Shown: positions 32,903 to 40,553 of the stretch, one piece after another
Layout: every line of letters starts with the position of its first letter
How positions within the stretch are numbered: the first letter of the stretch is position 1
Assembly: GCA_037190845.1 (NCBI GenBank)
Contig: JBBCJI010000017.1
Coordinates: 48,156 to 112,155, forward strand
From: JBEBVQ01 sp037190845
GTDB taxonomy: Bacteria > Bacteroidota > Bacteroidia > Chitinophagales > Chitinophagaceae
DNA length: 64,000 nucleotides
Reading direction: 5' to 3'
Made by a program: the position numbers and the translations under genes
Notes under the pieces: model-generated
What the model saw: only the letters and a program-made list of their open reading frames with translations
The model's database searches: none
What the model was told of the DNA's origin: nothing

Positions 32903-34222
32903 CTATGCTACAGAGCTATTCTCTGCGACGAACTGTTTGGCCCATTCTGTTGTAATGGATTTCGGCCGTTCAAGCGGAAAGCCCAGCGCACGATCCCAGC
33001 AAAGGCTGGCCAGCACGCCGAGTGCGCGGCTTACGCCAAACAATACGGTATAAAAATCTTCTTCTACCAGACCATAGTGTTTTAACAGCGCACCGGAGTG
33101 CGCATCTACATTCGGCCAGGGGTTTTTGATCTTGCCGGTAGCCTCCAGTATGGCAGGCGCTACTTCATATACATTCCATACGGTCTGCACAACAGGGTCA
33201 TCCGGGCAATGTTTTTTGGCAAATTCCATCTGGGCAGTGAAACGGGGGTCTGTCTGGCGGAGTACGGCATGCCCGTATCCCGGTACGACCTTCCCTTCTT
33301 TCAGTGTCTGTTTGATATAATCGCTGATCTGTTCTTTAGAGGGTTGTAATGTCCCCAGGTTTTGCTGCAGCTCTTCAATCCAGCGGATCACTTCCTGATT
33401 GGCCAGTCCATGCAATGGTCCTGCCAGTCCGGTCATGCCGGCGGTAAAGGCCAGATAAGGGTCGCTCAATGCAGAGCCTACCAGGTGTGTGGCATGTGCA
33501 GATACATTGCCGCCTTCATGATCGGCATGAATGGTCAGGTAGAGGCGCATCAGTTCGTGGAATGCCGGATCGGAGAAGCCCATCATGTGTGCGAAATTAG
33601 CGCTCCAGTCAAGCATACCATCCGGGTGTATATGATCCCCGTTTTTGTACTTGCGGCGATAAATGTAAGCGGCTACGCGCGGCAGGCGGGCGATCAGTGT
33701 CATCGTATCTTCGTATACATACGACCAGTGATCTTTTTTGCTGATGCCCTCCCGGTAGGCTTTTGCGAATTTTGACTCGGTCTGCAGGGCCAGTATGGCT
33801 ACACTGAATTGTGTCATCGGATGTGTAGAGGACGGTAGCGATTCAATCACATCAAATACATGGTTCGGGACATGTGAACGGCGCGCCCATACGTCTGAAA
33901 TGTGATCTACGTCTTCCTGAGAAGGCACTTCTCCGGTAAGCATAAGATAAAACAAGCCCTCCGGCAGCGGCTCGTTGCCTTCCGGAGCTTTTGGAAGCTT
34001 GCTTCTCAGTTCAGGGATCGAAAATCCGCGGAAACGTATACCTTCATTGGCATCCAGTAATGATGTCTCTGTAACGAGGCCGGTAATGCCGCGCATTCCC
34101 TGATATACCTGCGCCAGTGTAACATCGCCTATTTTTTTGTTTCCATGAGTGGCAATCAACTCTTTGATTTCCAAAGATTGCTGATCGGCAATTTCCCTGA
34201 ACCGGTCTTTTACGTAGCCCAT
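32903..34222 (-). CDS. gltA: Citrate synthase, eukaryotic-like type
   Basis: Condenses acetyl-CoA and oxaloacetate in the TCA cycle. 439 aa. Active-site segments are HADHEGGNVSAHATHLVGS, LAGPLHGLANQE, PGYGHAVLRQTDPR and PNVDAHSGALL, holding the two catalytic His and the Asp. The N-terminal extension and overall sequence look like mitochondrial citrate synthase rather than the hexameric Gram-negative enzyme, a known feature of some Bacteroidota. No NADH-regulatory N-terminal domain is visible. Confidence 0.95.
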   Translation of the reverse strand: MGYVKDRFREIADQQSLEIKELIATHGNKKIGDVTLAQVYQGMRGITGLVTETSLLDANEGIRFRGFSIPELRSKLPKAPEGNEPLPEGLFYLMLTGEVPSQEDVDHISDVWARRSHVPNHVFDVIESLPSSTHPMTQFSVAILALQTESKFAKAYREGISKKDHWSYVYEDTMTLIARLPRVAAYIYRRKYKNGDHIHPDGMLDWSANFAHMMGFSDPAFHELMRLYLTIHADHEGGNVSAHATHLVGSALSDPYLAFTAGMTGLAGPLHGLANQEVIRWIEELQQNLGTLQPSKEQISDYIKQTLKEGKVVPGYGHAVLRQTDPRFTAQMEFAKKHCPDDPVVQTVWNVYEVAPAILEATGKIKNPWPNVDAHSGALLKHYGLVEEDFYTVLFGVSRALGVLASLCWDRALGFPLERPKSITTEWAKQFVAENSSVA

Positions 34223-34272
34223 ATTACTTAATAAAGAAGGAGGATAAACGGTGAAAAAATGCTAAAGCGCCC

Positions 34273-34308
34273 CAAAGGTAATTAAAACGATGCTTTATAG
34301 AAAGCATC
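34273..34308 (-). promoter_or_regulatory. -7 box and inverted repeat before citrate synthase
   Basis: Minus-strand -7 TACCTTTG at 34273-34280, 50 nt before the ATG. Immediately upstream, where the -33 spacer region would be, lies an exact 8-bp inverted repeat GATGCTTT-N4-AAAGCATC (34289-34308), a possible regulator site. Confidence 0.5.
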
Positions 34309-34447
34309 TCTGTGTTATTTAATTATAGACGAATGCTATCGGGATGTATTACCGGCTGTACAACAAAAAAGTAAATGGTTGTTAAAAGAAACTTAAAGAC
34401 CACTGTTCGCCAGTAAAAAAATATTGTAACGCTTAGAAAACTCAGCT

Positions 34448-34570
34448 CTCCCGGGTGTTAGCGTCAGCGCACCCGGGAGCAGAAATAATGCGGATTTGCA
34501 ATCCGCAGCTATCCGGGTTCACAGAACCCGGTTTATCCCTGTTCCCTGATGCCCTGCGGAACATCAGGGA
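34448..34570. repeat. Multi-hairpin intergenic element, copy 2
   Basis: Four hairpins in the same order as 1042-1166: H1 34448-34457/34470-34479 (loop TTAGCGTCAGCG); H2 34489-34496/34500-34507 (loop TGC); H3 34513-34520/34524-34531 (loop ACA); H4 34543-34551/34562-34570 (inner CC-TGC-GG). Stem bases differ from copy 1 with pairing kept (for example CCCGGATG becomes CCCGGGTG), while loops and linkers such as AATAATGC and GGTTCACAGAACC are conserved. No H5 equivalent follows. Confidence 0.85.
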
Positions 34571-34591
34571 AAGCGGCCAAACTGAATTTTG

Positions 34592-34674
34592 CTTCGACAC
34601 GCTCAGCAACCGGGCCCCGACATGCCCGGCCACCGACATTACAAGACGGTCATTGAGCCCTGAGCTTGCCGAAG
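34592..34674. repeat. CTTCGACA...TGCCGAAG inverted repeat, copy 1
   Basis: Outer arms starting CTTCGACACGCTCAGC and ending TGAGCTTGCCGAAG enclose a small GCCCGG hairpin and the segment CACCGACATTACAAGACGGT. A diverged copy is at 62997-63061. Confidence 0.75.
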
Positions 34675-34708
34675 GGGCGAAATGAACATATTGAAAAACG
34701 GAAGCGGA

Positions 34709-34758
34709 GATTTGAAATGCACCCTTCTCAAATTAGCTCATTTTCAAATTTTCAAATT
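34709..34758. repeat. Short family A repeat upstream of ffh
   Basis: ATTTGAAATGC faces TCATTTTCAAATTTTCAAATT; the right arm ends 5 nt before the ffh -7 box. With the two preceding repeats it fills most of the 573-bp gap 34223-34795. Confidence 0.65.
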
Positions 34759-34762
34759 CCCC

Positions 34763-34770
34763 TACTTTTG
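34763..34770 (+). promoter_or_regulatory. -7 box for ffh
   Basis: TACTTTTG, 25 nt before the ffh ATG. The -33 position falls within the family A repeat arm, which has no TTTG on this strand. Confidence 0.55.
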
Positions 34771-34795
34771 CAGTCCATAAAGAAGATGAATTATT

Positions 34796-36127
34796 ATGTT
34801 TGATAATTTAAGCGAACGGCTCGATTCGGCATTTAAACAGCTTAAAGGGCAGGGCAGGATTACGGAAATCAACATTGCCGCAACGGTTAAGGATATACGG
34901 CGCGCCCTGGTGGATGCTGATGTGAATTATAAAATTGCCAAGGAATTTACCGACCGGGTGAAGGAACAGGCGATGGGTGAAAAAGTGCTTACCGCTGTTT
35001 CTCCCGGTCAGTTAATGGTCAAGATCGTGAAGGACGAACTGGCCAGCCTGATGGGCGGGGTGGAAAGCGAGATTAACTTAAGCGCAAAGCCCGCCGTCAT
35101 ACTGATTGCCGGACTGCAGGGGAGTGGTAAGACTACATTCTCCGGCAAGCTGGCCCATTTCCTTAAAACCAAAAAGGGCCGTAATCCTTTGCTGGTAGCG
35201 GCAGATATATATCGTCCCGCTGCGGTAGACCAGTTGAAGGTACTGGGCGAGCAGGTAAAAGTGCCGGTATACAGCGAGCCGGAAAATAAAGATGCTGTTG
35301 CAATTGCGCAAAATGCAATAGCTGAAGCAAAGAAGAATGGTAACAGTGTAGTGATTATAGATACCGCCGGCCGTCTTGCAGTGGATGAGGCTATGATGAC
35401 GGAGGTAGACAACATCAAGGCAGCAGTGCAGCCGCACGAGATCCTGTTTGTGGTAGACTCAATGACCGGCCAGGATGCTGTTAATACGGCCAAAGCATTT
35501 AATGACCGCCTTGATTTTTCCGGAGTAGTGCTTACCAAGCTAGACGGCGATACCCGCGGCGGTGCGGCGCTTACGATCCGCTATACGGTAGATAAGCCGG
35601 TGAAGTTTGTGAGCATGGGTGAAAAGCTGGATACGCTGGACGTGTTTTATCCGGAACGGATGGCCCAGCGTATTCTCGGGATGGGAGATATCACAACGCT
35701 GGTGGAACGTGCGCAGGCGCAGTTTGACGAAGCCCAGGCCAAAAAGCTGGAGAAGAAGATCCGGCAGAACAAGTTTGATTTTGAGGATTTCAAAGAGCAG
35801 TTGCAGCAGATCAAAAAGATGGGCAACATAAAAGATCTCCTCGGTATGATACCCGGTATTGGCAAGGCAATCAAGGATATTGATATCAGTGATGATGCTT
35901 TTAAAGGTATTGAAGCTATGATCAATTCTATGACCCCTTACGAACGCAACAATCCCGATGCCATAGACGGAAGCCGCCGGAAGCGTATCGCTCAAGGTAC
36001 TGGTAAGGATGTTAATGAGGTAAACGCGTTTATGAAGCAATTTGAGCAGATGCGCCAGATGATGGGGCAGATGGGTAAAATGAAAGGGATGATGCCGGGT
36101 ATGGGGATGCCTTTCCCGAAACGTTAA
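34796..36127 (+). CDS. ffh: Signal recognition particle protein Ffh
   Basis: 443-aa GTPase of the signal recognition particle that targets nascent membrane proteins. N domain (1-95), G domain with GLQGSGKTTFSGK (about 107-119), DTAGR and TKLDGD, and a Met-rich M domain (about 325-443) ending MKGMMPGMGMPFPKR. No 4.5S RNA gene was recognised nearby. Monocistronic, with its own terminator. Confidence 0.97.
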   Translation: MFDNLSERLDSAFKQLKGQGRITEINIAATVKDIRRALVDADVNYKIAKEFTDRVKEQAMGEKVLTAVSPGQLMVKIVKDELASLMGGVESEINLSAKPAVILIAGLQGSGKTTFSGKLAHFLKTKKGRNPLLVAADIYRPAAVDQLKVLGEQVKVPVYSEPENKDAVAIAQNAIAEAKKNGNSVVIIDTAGRLAVDEAMMTEVDNIKAAVQPHEILFVVDSMTGQDAVNTAKAFNDRLDFSGVVLTKLDGDTRGGAALTIRYTVDKPVKFVSMGEKLDTLDVFYPERMAQRILGMGDITTLVERAQAQFDEAQAKKLEKKIRQNKFDFEDFKEQLQQIKKMGNIKDLLGMIPGIGKAIKDIDISDDAFKGIEAMINSMTPYERNNPDAIDGSRRKRIAQGTGKDVNEVNAFMKQFEQMRQMMGQMGKMKGMMPGMGMPFPKR

Positions 36128-36174
36128 AGAAAAACAGTATTCACAAAGCTGTTTTGCTATTAGTTGCATGAAAG

Positions 36175-36203
36175 CACGCTATATTACATATAGCGTGTTT
36201 TTT
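36175..36203 (+). terminator. Intrinsic terminator of ffh
   Basis: Stem CACGCTATAT (36175-36184)/ATATAGCGTG (36188-36197) followed by TTTTTT. Confidence 0.85.
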
Positions 36204-36250
36204 GTTGGAATGATCTTTCATCTGCTGTAATCTGAATCAAAAACGGTTAT

Positions 36251-36865
36251 ATGAATAAGATAACATCATTTTTAACGCTCCTGCTCATGGCAGGAAATAC
36301 TGCCGTTAATGCACAGACGGAAAAAGACAACCTGATGGTGGGGGCCAACCTGGCCAATATCCAGGCAACTTTCCAGTCAGGTACGAGTACGGTAGGTATT
36401 TCGATCAATCCCAAGCTTGGGTACTTTGTCCGTGATAACTTCGCTATAGGCGCCGGTATAAACCTGGGACTGACCGGTGCGGCGGGTGTAACCACACTTA
36501 ATTATGGTATTCTGCCGTTTGCCCGGTACTACTTTACGACCGGTACTTTCGAATCTAAACGTACCCGCTTCTTCGGGGAAGTGGATCTGGGTGTCAGCGG
36601 CGTCAATGTGTTGGCTTCAGGTAACAACACCAGTACTAACGGGTTGTCGTTTAGCGCAGGACCCGGTATGGCGTACTTTATTACGCCGAATGTCGGGCTT
36701 GAAACTTTACTGAAGTTGCGGGGGATCACCGGATTTGGCAACAGCACATTTGCCTTCCAGCCCGAGCTCAACCTGGGTTTCCAGATATACCTGCCCACGG
36801 CAAGGGCTAAAAAGATCTACCGGGAAGAAAAACGCCATATGGAGCAGCTGCGGGACGATGATTAA
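36251..36865 (+). CDS. Outer-membrane beta-barrel protein
   Basis: 204 aa with a signal peptide (about 1-22, ending NAQT) and alternating strands consistent with a small 8-stranded OmpA/OmpX-like barrel (NFAIGAGINLGL, FFGEVDLGVSG, LSFSAGPGMAYFI, FQPELNLGFQIYL). The charged C-terminal tail (KKIYREEKRHMEQLRDDD) is unusual for a barrel end. The function is unknown. Followed directly by a family B repeat. Confidence 0.82.
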   Translation: MNKITSFLTLLLMAGNTAVNAQTEKDNLMVGANLANIQATFQSGTSTVGISINPKLGYFVRDNFAIGAGINLGLTGAAGVTTLNYGILPFARYYFTTGTFESKRTRFFGEVDLGVSGVNVLASGNNTSTNGLSFSAGPGMAYFITPNVGLETLLKLRGITGFGNSTFAFQPELNLGFQIYLPTARAKKIYREEKRHMEQLRDDD

Positions 36866-36959
36866 TTATGAGTTATGAATTATGAATGATGAGTTGTGCA
36901 TGATGAATGTGTTTTCATATTTGTCATACTCATAACTCATCATTCATAATTCATCATTT
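36866..36959. repeat. Family B inverted repeat
   Basis: ATTATGAGTTATGAATTATGAATGATGAG words face CTCATAACTCATCATTCATAATTC words across a spacer of about 35 nt. Starts at the stop codon of the outer-membrane protein gene. Confidence 0.75.
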
Positions 36960-36993
36960 ATTTCTGTATTTTCAGATTGTCACATTGACTGAT

Positions 36994-37001
36994 TACATTT
37001 G
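36994..37001 (+). promoter_or_regulatory. -7 box 5 nt before the MlaE-like start
   Basis: TACATTTG matches TAnnTTTG and lies only 5 nt before the ATG at 37007, implying a nearly leaderless transcript if used. Confidence 0.5.
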
Positions 37002-37006
37002 TAGCT

Positions 37007-37750
37007 ATGCTGGAAAAATTTCTGGACCACTTGGGGCGTTACTCGCTGATGCTGAAAGGCATGATCAAAAAGCCGGAAAACGCAAAAGTGTACTGGATCG
37101 AATTTATGGAGCAATGTAATGATATCGGTATCCGTTCATTGCCGATCGTATTGATCATCTCCGTCTTTCTCGGTATGGTGCTCACGGTTCAGACAGCATA
37201 CCAGCTTGTCAGTCCGCTTGTTCCGAAGCCGGTTGTAGCGCAGATTGTGAGGGATTCTGCAATTCTCGAACTTTCTCCTACGGTTATCTGTATTGTATTG
37301 GCAGGTGTTGTTGGCTCCAAAATAGCATCGGAGCTGGGTAATATGCGTGTCAGTGAGCAGATTGATGCCCTTGAGATCATGGGTATCAATACCAAAACGT
37401 ATCTTGTGCTGCCCAAGATTATTGCTGCTTTGATTATGGTGCCTTGTCTGATTGTACTGTCTATTGCAGTTACGATCTGGGGCGGGTATATGGCCGGTAT
37501 GTTTTCAGATATACTGACCAAGGAGCAATTTGAGCAAGGGCTCACGCAGGGTTTTCTGCCTTACAACCTGTTTTTTGCCATTACCAAAGCATTTACGTTT
37601 GCATTCATCATATCCAGCGTACCGGCATATTACGGCTATCATGTGCGTGGTGGCGCTTTGGAGATCGGTCGTTCATCCACTACTTCGGTAGTGGTAAGCT
37701 GTATCCTGATCCTGCTTGCGGATTACGGACTTACTATATTGATGCTTTGA
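37007..37750 (+). CDS. MlaE-family ABC transporter permease
   Basis: 247-aa inner-membrane permease for phospholipid transport between membranes. Conserved MlaE features: ALPIVLIISVFLGMVLTVQTAYQL, ELSPTVICIVLAGVVGSKIASELGNMRVSEQIDALEIMGI, and C-terminal helices. The usual partners MlaF (ATPase) and MlaD (MCE protein) are not adjacent: the next gene is a convergent MscS channel. They may be encoded elsewhere, or the operon has been split here. Confidence 0.93.
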   Translation: MLEKFLDHLGRYSLMLKGMIKKPENAKVYWIEFMEQCNDIGIRSLPIVLIISVFLGMVLTVQTAYQLVSPLVPKPVVAQIVRDSAILELSPTVICIVLAGVVGSKIASELGNMRVSEQIDALEIMGINTKTYLVLPKIIAALIMVPCLIVLSIAVTIWGGYMAGMFSDILTKEQFEQGLTQGFLPYNLFFAITKAFTFAFIISSVPAYYGYHVRGGALEIGRSSTTSVVVSCILILLADYGLTILML

Positions 37751-37778
37751 TTGTTTTAGGCACGGTTTACCCGCGGCC

Positions 37779-38924
37779 CTACGAGGTGGGATCAATGATA
37801 CGGATGTTTGTTACCCCCGGAGTAATGGCATGTTGGTTGACGATGCTGAATATCCGCATGGCTATCCGCTCCCGTACCTCTGCCAGTGTGCCCGAACGTA
37901 GCGGATGGCGCAGATGATAACTGATCATCAGTTGCAATGCGTTTTCTCCGAAGGTTTCCACGGTTAGTTCTGCAGGGGTAACGATCTGATCGTCATCACG
38001 CAGGGCTTCCCGGATCTGCTGCATCATTTCCGCTAAAACTTCCGGGGCAATACCATATTTGATGAGCACCGGAACCCTGATACGCCGTGTTTTACGTACA
38101 GAGAGATTCTCAAGGTTCTCATCTATCAGCTTTTTGTTGGGGATGATGAGCATAGATCCGTCGGGGCTGCGGAGCCGGGTGCTCCGGAATCCTATTTTGG
38201 TGATTTTTCCTTCAATATTCCCCAGTTTCACTGTGTCACCTGTCTGGAATGGCTTATCAGCCAGTATGGTAAATGAAGCGAACAGGTTTTCCACTGTTTC
38301 CTTGCCGGCCAGGGCGATGGCGACGCCACCTATGCCTAATCCCGTTATCAGTGCAGGTACGTTGACATGGAAGACAATCCCCAGCACCATGAATATGCAG
38401 GTTGCCCATACCAGCAATTTAATCACATCCCGCAGAAGGGGAAGTATCCGTAATTTGTCTACATCCCCGCTTTCACTGGCTTTTTTGTATCGCAGATGAA
38501 AGATGAAATCAATAATCCGGGCAACCAGCAGGAATAGAGAGGCTATCGTACAGAAGATAAAAATATGGTCAATGACATCTATCAGTCGTATCTGTGTGGA
38601 CGACCGGCGTATGAGCAACAGGTTGAATGGTTGCTGCAGTTGGTGCGCTGCTGCATATAAAAGTATGCATTGCATCAGGCGTTGCAATGGTATGATGGTC
38701 ATCTCCTGTAACACGGGCCGGTCTGATCTGTCGGGATACCAACGCCTGAATATTGCGGAGCATATCCTGAATATACCGGTAATCAGTGGTTTGGTTAAAA
38801 GAAGCGCGATTGTCAGCAGCAGTGCAAACCATATGTAGTTCGCTACGGTATTGCCGGCAACCTGTTGTTGCAGGAAGTTCAGATCTATGTTTAAAAACAG
38901 GCTGCTCATACTATGAAAAGACAT
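37779..38924 (-). CDS. Mechanosensitive ion channel, MscS family
   Basis: 381-aa tension-gated channel that relieves osmotic stress. Several hydrophobic N-terminal helices (about 25-165) precede the pore helix and the MscS beta domain (LITGLGIGGVAIALAGKETVENLFASFTILADKPFQTGDTV), then the C-terminal alpha/beta domain. The Gly/Ala-rich pore helix is typical. Convergent with the MlaE-like gene, 28 bp apart. Confidence 0.94.
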   Translation of the reverse strand: MSFHSMSSLFLNIDLNFLQQQVAGNTVANYIWFALLLTIALLLTKPLITGIFRICSAIFRRWYPDRSDRPVLQEMTIIPLQRLMQCILLYAAAHQLQQPFNLLLIRRSSTQIRLIDVIDHIFIFCTIASLFLLVARIIDFIFHLRYKKASESGDVDKLRILPLLRDVIKLLVWATCIFMVLGIVFHVNVPALITGLGIGGVAIALAGKETVENLFASFTILADKPFQTGDTVKLGNIEGKITKIGFRSTRLRSPDGSMLIIPNKKLIDENLENLSVRKTRRIRVPVLIKYGIAPEVLAEMMQQIREALRDDDQIVTPAELTVETFGENALQLMISYHLRHPLRSGTLAEVRERIAMRIFSIVNQHAITPGVTNIRIIDPTS

Positions 38925-39007
38925 AAAGATAAACTGTTTGCAGCAGAAGTATGTTCTGCCGGAAAAAGTTTATGCATGTGTAGCAGTCACGATATTTTAA
39001 GAGATAG

Positions 39008-39051
39008 CAAAAAATAAACACCCCGCAATGTTGGTTTCTTTGCGAGGTGTT
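39008..39051 (-). terminator. Terminator of the T9SS cargo gene
   Basis: Stem 39017-39028/39040-39051 (AACACC...GCAA arm, one mismatch) followed on the minus strand by TTTATTTTTT. It lies 27 bp after the stop at 39078. Confidence 0.8.
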
Positions 39052-39077
39052 GAGAGGGGGAGTAAAAGATATACGGG

Positions 39078-40394
39078 TTATTGCTTTACAACCCTTGCTT
39101 GGTATGTTTTTTCAGATGTTTTGATCGTGAGTATATACACACCAGGGATGAGTGTACTTACATTTAATCTGTTGTCGTTTATTTCAAATTTTGTTGTGCG
39201 GCCCAGGATATCTGTAGCTTTTACAGCTTCTATATCGTCCGCTTCTATGAATAAAATATCCTGCACTGGATTGGGATATACCGCTACAGGTGCAGTTTGG
39301 CTGATTGTTGCCGTATGATTGGAGGGCGGTTCTGGTGCATAGTTAAATCGGGCGCAAAGTGTATTCCATGTATTGGCAGTCAGTCCGGCGCTGTCTCTAA
39401 AATGCCCAGCGGTAATGAAGCTGTTGTTGCCCGAGAATACGGCGCTGTTAAATCTTCCGCTGACAGCAAGGTCACTTTCCCATGTAAAGGCGTTCAGGCT
39501 GTCGAGATCGTGATTTTTAGCTTCTACATAAGCATGGCGCTTTTGGGGAGAAACGGTTGTGTCTACGTATTCTCCGAAGAAGTATAACGTGTCATCCAGC
39601 GCCAGTATATGGAAATACTCCTTTACCTCATGGTGTATGGAGTCTACCCGGTTGCCGGCGGCATCGAGGACGATGATATGGTCGCGCATGGCGAGGATAA
39701 TTTCATTATTCCCTTTTTCAGCCGCTGCCGATCTGTAAAAGCTGATGAAGATCGGTTCGTAATAGGTCCATATGGTGTCGCCCAAGCTGTTGAATTTAAC
39801 GGCAAGAGGATAGTCGTCCAGGTGCCCTGAAGCAAGATAATTTCCGTCTTTCAGTTTGATGAGCGAGGTTAAGTTGGCAAAGGTGGATTGCGGATGTTCC
39901 TTGGTCCAGATAATATTCCCTGAAAAATCCAGTTTTGCTGTAAACGGTTTATTCGACTGATGGCTGCCGCTCACATAGACATGCTGGCTGTCTGCAAGCA
40001 TGGCATAAACGCCTTCGGCAAAACCGGAGGTAAACAAGGGTGTGCTCCACAGAATGTTGATGGCGGTGTCAAGTCTTGATATAACGGGCTCGTTACTTAC
40101 TACGCTTCCCATGAAAATAAGCGAGTCTTTTGACCAGACGGACTTTACATTATGACTTGCGTCGAATGTTCCGGCATTCAGGGAGTCTCCGTCTTTGCTG
40201 ATGATGTAATAATCGTTGCCGTGCTGAACAAGGTACTTTTCATCATTTAGTGCGGCAATGTTGATCTTATCGTTGAAAGATGTCGTCTCGCCATAATGTC
40301 GTACCCAGTTGGTGTCCAGAAGCTGGGCCGACCCCTGTTTGTGCCAGATTACGGTAAGTAAAGTGATGAAAAGTACAAAGTTGATTTTTTTCAT
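39078..40394 (-). CDS. Secreted protein with T9SS type A sorting domain
   Basis: 438 aa from the ATG at 40394 (signal peptide MKKINFVLFITLLTVIW...GSAQ). The body is a run of short beta repeats with alternating hydrophobic strands, like a WD/propeller-type protein, with no catalytic motif seen. The last about 75 residues (VAVYPNPVQDILFIEADD...GVYILTIKTSEKTYQARVVKQ) are a T9SS type A C-terminal sorting domain, so it is exported by type IX secretion and attached or released at the surface. Function unknown. Confidence 0.88.
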   Translation of the reverse strand: MKKINFVLFITLLTVIWHKQGSAQLLDTNWVRHYGETTSFNDKINIAALNDEKYLVQHGNDYYIISKDGDSLNAGTFDASHNVKSVWSKDSLIFMGSVVSNEPVISRLDTAINILWSTPLFTSGFAEGVYAMLADSQHVYVSGSHQSNKPFTAKLDFSGNIIWTKEHPQSTFANLTSLIKLKDGNYLASGHLDDYPLAVKFNSLGDTIWTYYEPIFISFYRSAAAEKGNNEIILAMRDHIIVLDAAGNRVDSIHHEVKEYFHILALDDTLYFFGEYVDTTVSPQKRHAYVEAKNHDLDSLNAFTWESDLAVSGRFNSAVFSGNNSFITAGHFRDSAGLTANTWNTLCARFNYAPEPPSNHTATISQTAPVAVYPNPVQDILFIEADDIEAVKATDILGRTTKFEINDNRLNVSTLIPGVYILTIKTSEKTYQARVVKQ

Positions 40395-40457
40395 GCGTTT
40401 CTTTTTTGTGGTTTGATAATTGGTTTTGGAAGGGGAATGGGTTGAGGATTGACACTG

Positions 40458-40465
40458 CAAAGTTA
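40458..40465 (-). promoter_or_regulatory. -7 box for the T9SS cargo gene
   Basis: TAACTTTG on the minus strand, 63 nt before the chosen ATG at 40394. It lies inside the longer ORF starting at 40502, supporting the shorter start. Confidence 0.5.
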
Positions 40466-40553
40466 TCTCTATGTATAACTCGGGAAAATAGGTATTAATC
40501 ACTATTGTGATAGGGGTTTATGCCTATTCTGTATCAGGGAGCGGGAAACTTGC

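Noticed and set aside
34223..34795. Possible SRP (4.5S) RNA gene in the gap upstream of ffh
   Set aside because: No GGAA/tetraloop core of the Alu-less SRP hairpin was found; the gap is explained by repeats.
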